64,000 nucleotides of DNA from the NCBI RefSeq assembly GCF_001314875.1, contig NZ_LJZS01000015.1:1-64000 (forward strand), given 5' to 3'. The translations under genes were made by a program, and so were the position numbers. Below are positions 8,677-17,221 of this stretch, piece by piece. This DNA is from Halomonas sp. HL-48 (GTDB taxonomy: Bacteria > Pseudomonadota > Gammaproteobacteria > Pseudomonadales > Halomonadaceae). Within the stretch, counting starts at the first letter, position 1. Every line of letters begins with the position of its first letter. Under the pieces are notes generated by a model that worked only from the letters and a program-made list of their open reading frames with translations, was not told the DNA's origin and made no database searches.

Positions 8677-9546
8677 ATGGCGTATCTTATCGGTGTCACC
8701 GCTCTGTGGGCATTTTCCTTTTCATTGATCGGTGTCTACCTCGCGGGTCAGGTCGACAGCTATTTTGCGGTACTGCTGCGGGTCGGTCTCGCCACGCTGG
8801 TGTTTTTGCCGTTCCTGCGGCCGCGCCTTTTGCAAGGCAAACAGCGTCTGGCGCTGATGGCGCTTGGGGCGATTCAGCTTGGCATCATGTACACCTTTTT
8901 CTACCAGTCGTTTTTACTGCTCTCGGTGCCTGAGGTTCTGCTATTTACCATCTTCACGCCCATTTATATCGCCCTGCTTGATGATCTGATGTTTGGCCGT
9001 TTTACGCCCATTTACCTGCTGAGCGCGGTGTTGGCGGTCCTCGGCGCGGCGGTTATCCGTTACGACGGTGTCGACAGTGGTTTCTGGATGGGGTTTTTGG
9101 TCGTCCAGGGCGCCAACCTGTGCTTTGCCATCGGGCAAGTGGGTTATCGTCGTCTCGCCGCGGACCTGCCCGACGACTTACCCTGGCACAATGTGTTTGG
9201 CTGGTTTTTCATCGGTGCGTTGGTAATCGCGCTGCCGGTATTCCTGCTTTTTGGTAATAGTGCGGCCTTGCCCACCACCGGCGTGCAGTGGGGCGTGCTG
9301 GCATGGTTGGGGCTTGTGGCTTCGGGAGTGGGCTACTTCGCCTGGAATCAGGGCGCAACCCGTGTGGATGCGGGCACGCTCGCGGTGATGAATAATGCCC
9401 TGATTCCGGCGGGCCTTGCCGTCAACCTGCTGATCTGGAACCGTGAAGCGGATGTGTCGAGGCTGTTGCTGGGGGCCGCTATTATGGCGGCCTCGCTATG
9501 GCTCAATCACTGGTGGCGCCATCGTCAGGGGACGCAGCCGGCCTAA
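8677..9546 (+). CDS. EamA-type DMT transporter
   Basis: 289 residues forming about ten hydrophobic helices arranged as two EamA repeats (roughly 3-135 and 150-280), the architecture of drug/metabolite exporters that export amino acids, metabolites or drugs. The fifth helix of each half carries the usual Gly-rich pattern (LAVLGAAVIRYDG in the first). The substrate cannot be told from sequence. It stands alone, 91 bp upstream of nadK with a small hairpin between. Confidence 0.85.
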   Translation: MAYLIGVTALWAFSFSLIGVYLAGQVDSYFAVLLRVGLATLVFLPFLRPRLLQGKQRLALMALGAIQLGIMYTFFYQSFLLLSVPEVLLFTIFTPIYIALLDDLMFGRFTPIYLLSAVLAVLGAAVIRYDGVDSGFWMGFLVVQGANLCFAIGQVGYRRLAADLPDDLPWHNVFGWFFIGALVIALPVFLLFGNSAALPTTGVQWGVLAWLGLVASGVGYFAWNQGATRVDAGTLAVMNNALIPAGLAVNLLIWNREADVSRLLLGAAIMAASLWLNHWWRHRQGTQPA

Positions 9547-9580
9547 GCCCATTTGCCCAGGCTGCTCCCTCTCGCCATAA

Positions 9581-9607
9581 TGAGCCCATCTTATCCGATT
9601 GGGCTCA
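9581..9607. other. Small stem-loop between the EamA gene and nadK
   Basis: TGAGCCCA (9581-9588) pairs with TGGGCTCA (9600-9607) around an 11-nt loop. There is no T-run on the right side, so it is more likely a processing or pausing element than a true terminator. Confidence 0.35.
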
Positions 9608-9637
9608 CGACCGACCCATCATGTTCAGGAAGCTGCT

Positions 9638-10546
9638 GTGCCATCGAATACGCCAAAGGACTCACGGCGGCCATTTAACACCATCGGGTTAATTGGCCGA
9701 CTGGGCAGCGATAAAGTCGTCGACTCGCTGCAGCGCTTAGTTAACTACCTGGTTGAGCATCGCTATCGCGTATTGGTCGAAGACCGCACGGCCACGGTGA
9801 TTCCTCTCCACGGCCAGCCCGAAGCCAGCCGCCGCGCCTTGGGTGAGCTGTGCGATCTGGTGATCGTGGTCGGCGGTGATGGAAGCCTGCTGGGCGCAGC
9901 CCGTACCCTATGCCAGAGTGGGACGCTGATTCTGGGCGTTAATCGAGGCCGACTGGGCTTTTTGACCGATATCTCGCCAGACGAACTGGAAACCCGCGTC
10001 AGCGAAGTGCTGGCCGGTGATTTTGAGCTTGAAGAACGCTTTCTATTGGATATGGCCCTCTACCGTAACGGCGTGATGGTGGGCTCTGGCGAAGCGCTCA
10101 ATGAAGTCGTCGTCCACCCCGGTAAAGCGGTGCGCATGATCGAGTTCGAGCTGTTTATTGACGGACAGTTCGTCTACAGCCAGCGTAGCGACGGCTTGAT
10201 CATCGCCACGCCCACGGGGTCGACCGCCTATGCGCTATCCGGCGGTGGCCCGATCATGCATCCCAAGCTGGATGTGGTGACCCTGGTGCCGATGTTCCCT
10301 CACACGCTTTCCAGCCGGCCCATCGTGATCGATGCGGCCAGCGAAATCCGCCTGCACATCGGCGAGACCAACCAGTCCTATCCTCACGTAAGCTGCGACG
10401 GACAAACACGCTCGGTCGCCAAGCCGGATGATGTCGTCGTGATTACGCGCAAGCCAGAACGGGTTCAGCTGGTACACCCCATTGGGCATAACTTCTATGA
10501 GGTGCTGCGCAGCAAACTCGGCTGGAGCAACCGGTTGGGAGACTGA
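9638..10546 (+). CDS. nadK: NAD kinase
   Basis: Cytoplasmic enzyme that phosphorylates NAD+ to NADP+. Visible signatures are the VVGGDGSLLGAAR nucleotide motif, the GVNRGRLGFLTD segment, NEVVVHPG and the TPTGSTAYALSGGGP motif. I place the start at GTG 9638, preceded by AGGAAG at good spacing, giving 302 residues. An in-frame TTG 39 nt upstream adds residues not seen in the family. The next gene begins 2 bp after the stop, indicating co-transcription. Confidence 0.95.
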   Translation: MPSNTPKDSRRPFNTIGLIGRLGSDKVVDSLQRLVNYLVEHRYRVLVEDRTATVIPLHGQPEASRRALGELCDLVIVVGGDGSLLGAARTLCQSGTLILGVNRGRLGFLTDISPDELETRVSEVLAGDFELEERFLLDMALYRNGVMVGSGEALNEVVVHPGKAVRMIEFELFIDGQFVYSQRSDGLIIATPTGSTAYALSGGGPIMHPKLDVVTLVPMFPHTLSSRPIVIDAASEIRLHIGETNQSYPHVSCDGQTRSVAKPDDVVVITRKPERVQLVHPIGHNFYEVLRSKLGWSNRLGD

Positions 10547-10548
10547 AC

Positions 10549-11565
10549 ATGACCAACCGAATGACGGCCAGGGCGGGGCTGGAAGGCTACGACCTGATTG
10601 GCGACGTCCACGGATGCGGCGCCACCCTCGCCGCGCTGCTCGAGAAACTGGGTTACCGCCAGCGCGGCGGTGTCTATTGCCACCCGCGGCGTCGGGTTAT
10701 CTTTCTTGGGGATCTTATCGATCGTGGGCCACGTATCCGGCTGGCCGTGACCATCGCCCGGCGCATGGTCGAGTCTGGTGAAGCTCAGATCGTCATGGGC
10801 AACCATGAATACAATGCCCTGGCGTATACCCATCCCGCACCACCGGGTAGCGACAAACGCTGGCTGCGCGAGCATACGCCACGCCATAACCGCATCATTC
10901 AGGATACCCTGACGCAGTACCGCGACTACACCAACGAGTGGGAGGACACCCTCGCTTGGTTCAAGACGATGCCGCTGTTCATCGAACAGGACGGTATGCG
11001 CGTGGTTCACGCCTGCTGGGATCATGATCTGGTGGCCCAGTTCAGGCGGCAGCATCCTGACGGCTGTATGGATGACGACTTCCTGGTAGCGTCCACCGAC
11101 CCGTCGACCCAGGCTTTTCGCATTATCGACCGGCTGACCCGGGGCAGTCACCTGCCGCTGCCCGACAACATGGCGATCCACTCGGGAGACGGGTTTACCC
11201 GACGCAGCTTTCGTACTCACTTCTGGTCGGCATCGCCGCAGTGCTGGGGAGATGTTGCCTTCCAGCCCGATAATCTGCCGGGTGATTTGGAACAGCGACC
11301 GCTTACCGATGAAGAGCGTCGCCAACTGAGCTACTACGGGCCGGACCAGCCGCCGCTGTTTATTGGCCATTACTGGTGCGAAGGCATTCCCGCGCTGCCC
11401 ACCGGCAATATCGCCTGTCTGGATTACAGTGCCGTAAAGTATGGCCGCCTGGTGGCCTATCGCTGGCAGGGCGAGGAACGCTTGAATGCCGATCATTTCG
11501 TCTGGATTCAGGTAGATAGGGATGAGCAAAGCGTTTTGAACAAGCCATTGGATGACGATGACTAA
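10549..11565 (+). CDS. Calcineurin-type metallophosphoesterase
   Basis: 338 residues with the full metal-binding set of PPP-like phosphoesterases: GDVHG near residue 15, GDLIDRG near 47, GNHEYNA near 82 and a late GHYW. The long insert after the GNHE motif is typical of bacterial polynucleotide kinase/phosphatase-like or diadenosine-tetraphosphatase-like members; the substrate remains open. GGGAG in the last codons of nadK serves as ribosome site. Confidence 0.88.
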   Translation: MTNRMTARAGLEGYDLIGDVHGCGATLAALLEKLGYRQRGGVYCHPRRRVIFLGDLIDRGPRIRLAVTIARRMVESGEAQIVMGNHEYNALAYTHPAPPGSDKRWLREHTPRHNRIIQDTLTQYRDYTNEWEDTLAWFKTMPLFIEQDGMRVVHACWDHDLVAQFRRQHPDGCMDDDFLVASTDPSTQAFRIIDRLTRGSHLPLPDNMAIHSGDGFTRRSFRTHFWSASPQCWGDVAFQPDNLPGDLEQRPLTDEERRQLSYYGPDQPPLFIGHYWCEGIPALPTGNIACLDYSAVKYGRLVAYRWQGEERLNADHFVWIQVDRDEQSVLNKPLDDDD

Positions 11566-11599
11566 GTGGACTTATGCCTGGATACAATGCGTTACATAA

Positions 11600-11706
11600 T
11601 TTTTGCAAAACATATGAACTAACCCCATCGTCGTTCGTCAGAATAGGTGTTCCCTTGAATGATCCCTTGCTATTTGCCCGGCGGCCCCCTCCGCCGGTTT
11701 TTTTTT
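11600..11706 (+). ncRNA. Candidate small RNA B or long 3' UTR
   Basis: After the metallophosphoesterase stop, 140 bp run to a strong terminator. The stretch carries CCCTTG twice (11652-11657 and 11664-11669), the second inside the GATCCCTTGCT shared with candidate A. CATAAT at 11595-11600 could be a -10 element, but no good -35 accompanies it. It may instead be the 3' UTR of the upstream gene, possibly processed into an RNA. Confidence 0.25.
11678..11706 (+). terminator. Strong Rho-independent terminator
   Basis: CCGGCGG (11678-11684) pairs with CCGCCGG (11691-11697) around a C-rich loop, followed by nine T residues. It ends the nadK-metallophosphoesterase unit or a small RNA. Confidence 0.8.
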
Positions 11707-11792
11707 GCTGGAAATACCAGTAAGTTCATTGGCACGCTAGTGTGTTGTATTGACGGGTCGCCACGCCGACGCGGTTACCATGAAGGAAAGCT

Positions 11793-12638
11793 ATGCACCC
11801 AGTGATGCGTTTACCTCTCGACGCGGATACCCAGGCGTTGCGCAAGGCGCTGTGGCGTTACCGGATTGGACACAGGATTACCACTGAAGACGATGCTCAG
11901 GTGCTTTGGGTTGCCGACCCTGGGCAACGTGATGCATTGCTGGCCTTGGTCGCGCGCTGGCAGCAGGGCGAACCTCTCGAGCTTGCCGAGCATGCTTCAC
12001 CTGCGCAGGCTCCTGCGCTGTTTACAACGCTCAAGCGGCTACCGGTCACCGTGGCCATGGTGGCGATAAGCCTGGTCATTTTTGCCTTGATAGGCGTTTT
12101 TGGCGACCTATTAATCGTTGCGCTTACCATCGTGCCGATCGGTATTGTCGGCGGTGAGCTGTCGAACGGTTCGTTAGCGGATACGCTGGCCAGTGGCCAG
12201 GTATGGCGTCTTCTCTCGCCCGCTTTTCTGCATTTTGGTTGGATGCATCTAATCTTCAACCTGATGTGGGTATGGTATTTCGGTCGCCAGGTGGAAGCCC
12301 TGCAGGGCGGGCGCACGCTTCTTTTGCTGCTGGTGCTGGCGGGCGTGCTTGCCAATCTCGCACAGTACGCCACCGGTACGGTGTTGTTCGGTGGCATGTC
12401 GGGGGTGGTGTATGCCTTGTTGGGCCACGTATGGCTGATGTCGCGTCGGGTGCCGGGCAGTGGGTTTTTTGTCCCGCAAATGCTCGTCGTCTTCATGCTG
12501 GGCTGGATGGTATTCACTATGACCGACATGGCCGGCCTGGTTGGCTTTGGCAACGTTGCCAACGAAGCGCATCTTGGCGGGCTTATCGTCGGCCTGATAA
12601 CAGGCTGGTATTATAGTGCACGGCGTTTAAGGTCTTAA
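11793..12638 (+). CDS. glpG: Rhomboid-family intramembrane serine protease (GlpG-like)
   Basis: 281 residues. A cytoplasmic N-terminal domain of about 85 residues is followed by six transmembrane helices. The catalytic dyad is visible: S203 in GGMSGVVYALLG and H260 in NEAHLGG. HLIFNLMWVWYFG matches the rhomboid HxxxN oxyanion motif in helix 2. It cleaves membrane protein segments in the inner membrane; substrates are unknown. The next gene starts 14 bp on. Confidence 0.92.
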   Translation: MHPVMRLPLDADTQALRKALWRYRIGHRITTEDDAQVLWVADPGQRDALLALVARWQQGEPLELAEHASPAQAPALFTTLKRLPVTVAMVAISLVIFALIGVFGDLLIVALTIVPIGIVGGELSNGSLADTLASGQVWRLLSPAFLHFGWMHLIFNLMWVWYFGRQVEALQGGRTLLLLLVLAGVLANLAQYATGTVLFGGMSGVVYALLGHVWLMSRRVPGSGFFVPQMLVVFMLGWMVFTMTDMAGLVGFGNVANEAHLGGLIVGLITGWYYSARRLRS

Positions 12639-12652
12639 CGGAGAAGCTTGGC

Positions 12653-12937
12653 ATGAGCGACATGACTTTCGACAAAATGATTAACCAGATGACCCCGGCA
12701 ATTTACCAGAGCCTTAAACAGGCGGTGGAGTTGCGCAAGTGGCCCGATGGTCGCTACCTGACTGCCGAGCAGACCGAGCTGTGCCTAGAAGCGGTGATGC
12801 GCTATGAGGCGGAAAACAACGTGCCCGAAGAAAACCGTGTGGGCTACCTGGAACAGCGCACCTGCGGCGCCGGGGCAACGGGGCAGGGCGTTTCACCGGA
12901 GATGGCTGGTCTTGCCAAGGACGCCTCGCGTGACTGA
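12653..12937 (+). CDS. yeaC: DUF1315 protein, YeaC-like
   Basis: 94 residues. The opening MTFDKMINQMTPAIYQSLKQ and KWPDGRYLTAEQ.E.CL.AV are the signature of the YeaC/DUF1315 family, small cytoplasmic proteins of unknown function. Beyond about residue 65 the tail diverges. Its end overlaps the next start by 8 bp, so translation of the two is probably coupled. Confidence 0.88.
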   Translation: MSDMTFDKMINQMTPAIYQSLKQAVELRKWPDGRYLTAEQTELCLEAVMRYEAENNVPEENRVGYLEQRTCGAGATGQGVSPEMAGLAKDASRD

Positions 12938-13766
12938 GGCGCTTGCCCAAGGATGTCTGCGCAAGATGGCCGTCGCGCCGGGCGCCACCCAGGCGCAGCC
13001 CGTCAGTTACCAGCTGCGCGCCGGAGAACACCGCATCGATTTGAACGAACGCCTGGGCGCTCCGTTACAGCTACGTTGGACCGGGGCCATTGCCTGTACC
13101 CACTGTGGCCGGGCTACCAGGAAGAGTTTTGCCCAGGGCTACTGCTACCCCTGCTTCAAGCGTCTGGCGCAGTGCGACACCTGCATCATGAAGCCGGAAA
13201 CGTGCCACTACTTCCAAGGCACCTGCCGCGATCCTGAATGGGGAGAGCAGCATTGCTTTCAGCCGCACATTGTTTACCTGGCAAACTCGTCGGGGTTGAA
13301 AGTGGGCATTACCCGTAAAACGCAAATGCCCACCCGCTGGCTGGACCAGGGCGCCATACAGGCCTTGCCGATTCTGGAAGTCGACACCCGCCAGCAGTCA
13401 GGGTTTGTCGAAATGCTGTTCAAGGAACATGTTGGTGATCGCACTAACTGGCGGGCCATGCTCAAAGGTGACGTAGCGGAACTTGATTTAAAAGCCGAAC
13501 GAGACCGTCTGATGGCGGCAACGGCCAGTGGTCTTGGGCAACTGAAAAGTGAACACGGGGAAGACGCCATTCGCGAGCTGGATGGTCAACATCATGCCTT
13601 TCACTATCCCGTTGAGGTCTTCCCGAGCAAGATTGTGTCGCATAACTTTGATAAGCAGCCCGACGTCAGCGGCATCTTGCAAGGCATTAAAGGCCAGTAC
13701 CTGATGCTGGACACCGGCGTGATCAATCTGCGTAAGTTTACCGGTTACGAGATTAGCGTCGCTTAA
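12930..13766 (+). CDS. DUF2797 zinc-ribbon-like protein
   Basis: 278 residues from GTG 12930, chosen because AAGGA lies 8 nt upstream and the product starts MTEALAQGCLRKM as in the family. CTHCGRATRKSFAQGYCYPC is a clear four-cysteine metal site, and more Cys pairs follow (CDTC, ETCHYFQGTC), suggesting a second metal site. The later HIVYLANSSGLKVGITRK resembles a GIY-YIG-like strand pair. The family's function is unknown. Overlap with the DUF1315 gene suggests a shared role. Confidence 0.85.
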   Translation: MTEALAQGCLRKMAVAPGATQAQPVSYQLRAGEHRIDLNERLGAPLQLRWTGAIACTHCGRATRKSFAQGYCYPCFKRLAQCDTCIMKPETCHYFQGTCRDPEWGEQHCFQPHIVYLANSSGLKVGITRKTQMPTRWLDQGAIQALPILEVDTRQQSGFVEMLFKEHVGDRTNWRAMLKGDVAELDLKAERDRLMAATASGLGQLKSEHGEDAIRELDGQHHAFHYPVEVFPSKIVSHNFDKQPDVSGILQGIKGQYLMLDTGVINLRKFTGYEISVA

Positions 13767-13772
13767 TATCGC

Positions 13773-14078
13773 TTAGGCGTTACCGTAGCCCAGTGCCTTT
13801 TGTAGGTATTGGGCGTGACTTGCCACCCAGCGTGGGTCAATCGCCCCCCAATCGCGTATCTGATAGCGGCCGATGTTGTGCCGTTCGCCTTCACCCTTTT
13901 CGAACACACAGTCAATATCCAGCTCGGCAAGTGAGGTAATGGTATCTTGCGCGGTACGCCGTGGCATGCCGGTGGCCTCTATCAGCGCAGGCACACTGGC
14001 GGTCCCCTGGTCGATCAAATACGCAACGTAAAGCCGACGATAAAAGCTGGATTTTGTTTTGCTCAGCGGCGCGGACAT
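13773..14078 (-). CDS. Small winged-helix-turn-helix protein
   Basis: 101 residues, convergent with the DUF2797 gene (6 bp gap). Residues ~12-75 read as a winged helix: VAYLIDQGTASVPALIEATG, then MPRRTAQDTITSLAELDI, then a basic wing with HNIGRYQI. The C-terminal GAIDPRWVASHAQYLQKALG recurs in small proteobacterial helix-turn-helix proteins whose targets are unknown. Confidence 0.75.
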   Translation of the reverse strand: MSAPLSKTKSSFYRRLYVAYLIDQGTASVPALIEATGMPRRTAQDTITSLAELDIDCVFEKGEGERHNIGRYQIRDWGAIDPRWVASHAQYLQKALGYGNA

Positions 14079-14117
14079 CTTGCATCCTTCTACACAGTGA
14101 TAGTATCGCTTGCCAGT

Positions 14118-15200
14118 CTAAATGAATAAATCGCCCTGCGCGCGGGGCGGTCTAAAATCCTGTGTGTTCAAGCCCTGCTCGGTGCGCGACTGCATGTTCC
14201 ATTGGCGGCTGGCGCGGTTAAAGCGCTGGGCGATCAGGTCGGCAAACACCCCTTCGCCGCGAAAGCGCTTTCCAAATCGCGCATCGTAGTTCTGCCCATC
14301 CCGGCACTGGCGGATCAGGCTCATCACCTTGGCGGCGCGCTCGGGGTAATGGGCTTCCAGCCAGGCTTCAAACAGCGGGGCTACTTCGTGGGGCAGGCGC
14401 AACAGCATCCAGGTTGCGGTGCGCGCCCCGGCACGGCTGGCGGCTTCCAGAATGCGCTCGATCTCATGGTCGGTGAGCCCCGGAATAATCGGCGAGACCA
14501 ACGTGCCCACCGGAATCCCGGCGGTATTGAGCTCGCGGATGACTTTCAAACGCGCCTGGGGAGAGGCCGTGCGCGGCTCAAGGGTGCGTTTCAGGTTGGC
14601 ATCCAGGCTCGTCAGGCTAACAAACACACGCACCAGGCGGTGCTCGGCCATTTCCGAGAGCAGCTCGAGATCCCGCAGTATCAGGCTGCTTTTGGTCACG
14701 ATGGTGACCGGGTGTCGGCATTGCAGGAGCACTTCCAGCAAGCGCCGGGTGGTTTGGTACTTGGCCTCCAGCGGCTGGTAGCAATCGGTATTGCCCGACA
14801 GATTGATCGGCCGGCACACGTAGTTCGGCTGACAAAGCTCTTCGGTCAGCCGCTCAACCATTCCGCTGCGCGCAATCAGCTTGGTTTCAAAGTCCAGTCC
14901 CGGCGATAAATCCCAGTAGGCGTGGGAGGGGCGCGCATAGCAATAGACGCAGCCATGTTCGCAGCCACGGTAAGGGTTCAGCGAGCGATCAAACGGCAAA
15001 TCCGGCGAGGTATTCCACGACAGCGCACTTTTGCTTACTTCCTCGCGCACCTCGGTGGCAATGGTTGTCGATGATTCTTCCCGCCACCAGCCGTCGTCCT
15101 CTGACTCGCTGCGAGTGGGCGCAAATCGATTGTGCGGGTCGTACGTCGCGCCGCGTCCTTTATGCACGGCCGAGCCGCTTGCTTGATAAGTCGTCCCCAT
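14118..15200 (-). CDS. PA0069-family radical SAM protein (SplB-like)
   Basis: 360 residues. CEHGCVYCYA (Cx3Cx2C) is the 4Fe-4S radical SAM motif, preceded by SLNPYRGCEHG as in spore photoproduct lyase-like and PA0069 proteins. The barrel continues with NLSGNTDCYQPLE and VTIVTKSSLILRDL. The reaction is uncharacterised in this family; DNA repair has been suggested from its SplB relationship. The start at 15200 has AGGTGG just upstream; the longer reading lacks support. Confidence 0.88.
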   Translation of the reverse strand: MGTTYQASGSAVHKGRGATYDPHNRFAPTRSESEDDGWWREESSTTIATEVREEVSKSALSWNTSPDLPFDRSLNPYRGCEHGCVYCYARPSHAYWDLSPGLDFETKLIARSGMVERLTEELCQPNYVCRPINLSGNTDCYQPLEAKYQTTRRLLEVLLQCRHPVTIVTKSSLILRDLELLSEMAEHRLVRVFVSLTSLDANLKRTLEPRTASPQARLKVIRELNTAGIPVGTLVSPIIPGLTDHEIERILEAASRAGARTATWMLLRLPHEVAPLFEAWLEAHYPERAAKVMSLIRQCRDGQNYDARFGKRFRGEGVFADLIAQRFNRASRQWNMQSRTEQGLNTQDFRPPRAQGDLFI

Positions 15201-15319
15201 CGGCCACCTCACTGATATATGGCTATATATACAGTATATGGTGTTTAGCGCGACGTGCAAGGCCGCTTATTGGTCGCGATAACGCTTGTCGGCCCGCAGT
15301 GGCAGACTCGCGAAGCTTT

Positions 15320-15351
15320 TAACGAAAACGCCTTGGCTTTTCAGCCAAGGC
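15320..15351 (-). terminator. Terminator after pgi
   Basis: GCCTTGGCT (15330-15338) pairs perfectly with AGCCAAGGC (15343-15351) around a TTTC loop. Read leftward it is followed by GTTTTCGTT; the rightward side is also T-rich, so it could act both ways. Confidence 0.75.
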
Positions 15352-15383
15352 ATTTTGCTTTTAGACGCGGTTACTGTGACCAC

Positions 15384-17051
15384 CTATCGCTTTTTTCGGC
15401 TGGGCTTTTTGTCGGTCTGGGCTTTGTCGCCGCTCTCTGCGCTTCCCCCATTGCCGGGAAAATGGCCGCGCAGCAGCTCCAGCAACCCCTGGGTGGAGGC
15501 GTCGAAGTCGGCGGCGTTGGTGTCGATGCGTTCGCTGATTTCGCCGGCGATGCGCTTGCCCAACTGCACGCCCCACTGGTCGAAGGAGTTGATGTTCCAG
15601 ATCACCCCTTGTACGAACACCTTGTGCTCGTAGAGCGCGATCAGCGCACCCAGGTTTTTGGGCGTCAGCTCGTCGAGCAGCAGGGTGCTGGACGGGCGGT
15701 TGCCGGGGCAGCTGTAGGGGTCGTGCTGGCTGAGCTCTTTGGCGTCTCCCTGGCTGCCTTCCATAAAGGCGTTGGCCTGGGCAAGCATGTTGGTCAGCAG
15801 CGCGAAGTGGTGATCTTCAACGCCGGGCTCGGGCTTGAGCGAGGCGATGAAATCGATCGGCACGTAACGGGTGCCCTGGTGCAGCAGCTGGAAAAACGCG
15901 TGCTGACCGTTGGAGCCGGTCTGCCCCCAGACAATCGGGCCGGTCTTGTAATTCACCGGGTGGCCGAAGATGTCCACCGACTTGCCGTTGGACTCCATGT
16001 CCAACTGCTGCAGGAACGACGGCAGTTGGTGCAGCGCCTGGTCGTAGGGCACCACCGCCTGGGTTTCGGCGCCGATAAAGTTGATGTACCAGATGCCGAT
16101 CAGCGCCATCAGTACCGGCATGTTTTCCGAGAAGGGCGCCTCGATAAAGTGGCGGTCCATCTCGTGGGCGCCTTCCAGCAGCTCGATAAAGCCTTCAAAG
16201 CCGATGGAAAGCGCGATGGGCAGGCCGATCGATGACCACATGGAGTAGCGCCCGCCGACCCAGGCCCAGAATTCGAAGACGTTTTCTTCACGAATACCGA
16301 ATTCCATTGCCGCGCGGCGGTTGGTGGAGGCGGCGATGAAGTGCGCACCGACGTCGGCATCTTCGCCGGCGTTCTCGAGGAACCAGCGCCGTGCCGTCTT
16401 GGCGTTGAGCAGGGTTTCCTGGGTAGAGAACGTCTTGGTGGAGACGATAAACAGCGTCGTGGCCGGGTCGAGCCGCGACAGCACTTTCTGGATATGGGTG
16501 CCGTCCACGTTGGAAACGAAGTGAAAGTGCAGATCCGGATGGCGGTATTTCAACAGGGCGCGCACCGCCATGTTAGGGCCCAGGTCCGAGCCGCCAATGC
16601 CGATATTGACCACGTCCTTGATGCGCTGACCGCTGTAGCCTTTCCATTCGCCGCTGCGTACCGCCTCGGAAAACAGCTTGATCTGCTCGCGAGTCCGGGT
16701 GATTTCGGGCATCACGTCTTCGCCGTCCACGTAGACCGGCTCATCGCTCAGGTTGCGCAGCGCGGTGTGCAATACCGGGCGGTCTTCGGTGACGTTGATG
16801 ATATCCCCCGAGAACATCTGCGCACGACGCTGAACCAGCGCCGAGTGGTCGGCGAGTTCGATCAGTTTGGCCAGTACGTCATCGGACACGTGGTGCTTGG
16901 AGTAGTCGAGAAACAGGCCGCCCACCCGCAGGCTCATTTTGTCAAAGCGCTGCGGGTCATGCGTGAAGTAGTCACGAATGCGGTCGTTAGCGGTTTTGTC
17001 GCGCAGGCGCTCGAGTGCCTGCCACGTCACACTGCGGGTCAGCTGAAACAT
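15384..17051 (-). CDS. pgi: Glucose-6-phosphate isomerase
   Basis: Interconverts glucose 6-phosphate and fructose 6-phosphate in the cytoplasm. The 555-residue length, VNIGIGGSDLGPNMA, FIVSTKTFSTQETL, the GGRYSMWSSIGLP signature and the C-terminal SFDQWGVQLGK motif are all present. In an Entner-Doudoroff cell it mainly feeds fructose-derived carbon back to glucose 6-phosphate. A HexR-type box lies 48-62 bp upstream of the start. It is monocistronic between two terminators. Confidence 0.97.
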   Translation of the reverse strand: MFQLTRSVTWQALERLRDKTANDRIRDYFTHDPQRFDKMSLRVGGLFLDYSKHHVSDDVLAKLIELADHSALVQRRAQMFSGDIINVTEDRPVLHTALRNLSDEPVYVDGEDVMPEITRTREQIKLFSEAVRSGEWKGYSGQRIKDVVNIGIGGSDLGPNMAVRALLKYRHPDLHFHFVSNVDGTHIQKVLSRLDPATTLFIVSTKTFSTQETLLNAKTARRWFLENAGEDADVGAHFIAASTNRRAAMEFGIREENVFEFWAWVGGRYSMWSSIGLPIALSIGFEGFIELLEGAHEMDRHFIEAPFSENMPVLMALIGIWYINFIGAETQAVVPYDQALHQLPSFLQQLDMESNGKSVDIFGHPVNYKTGPIVWGQTGSNGQHAFFQLLHQGTRYVPIDFIASLKPEPGVEDHHFALLTNMLAQANAFMEGSQGDAKELSQHDPYSCPGNRPSSTLLLDELTPKNLGALIALYEHKVFVQGVIWNINSFDQWGVQLGKRIAGEISERIDTNAADFDASTQGLLELLRGHFPGNGGSAESGDKAQTDKKPSRKKR

Positions 17052-17098
17052 AGAGAGGTCCGTTGTTGTAGGTCGGCGAGAGGCCTTGATGTTATGTG

Positions 17099-17113
17099 TG
17101 TAAAAATACTACA
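17099..17113. promoter_or_regulatory. HexR-type operator upstream of pgi
   Basis: TGTAAAAATACTACA, read on the other strand as TGTAGTATTTTTACA, fits the published HexR consensus (TGTARTNNNATTACA) with one mismatch in the right half. HexR is an RpiR-family repressor released by KDPG. Confidence 0.6.
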
Positions 17114-17186
17114 TAAAATGCGTGTTGTGGCAACTACAGACGAAGAAAAGCACGCTTTACGGTAATAGAACTAACAAAGTGGTGAA

Positions 17187-17211
17187 TAAAAAAGGCGGGC
17201 TGATGCCCGCC
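17187..17211 (-). terminator. Terminator after fruA
   Basis: GGCGGGC (17194-17200) and GCCCGCC (17205-17211) pair around TGAT. Read leftward the stem is followed by seven T residues. Confidence 0.85.
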
Positions 17212-17221
17212 CTGTTGCCGT

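Noticed and set aside
15255..16235. Rightward 326-codon ORF opposite pgi
   Set aside because: Antisense shadow of pgi; His/Gln/Val-rich composition typical of GC-rich reverse frames.
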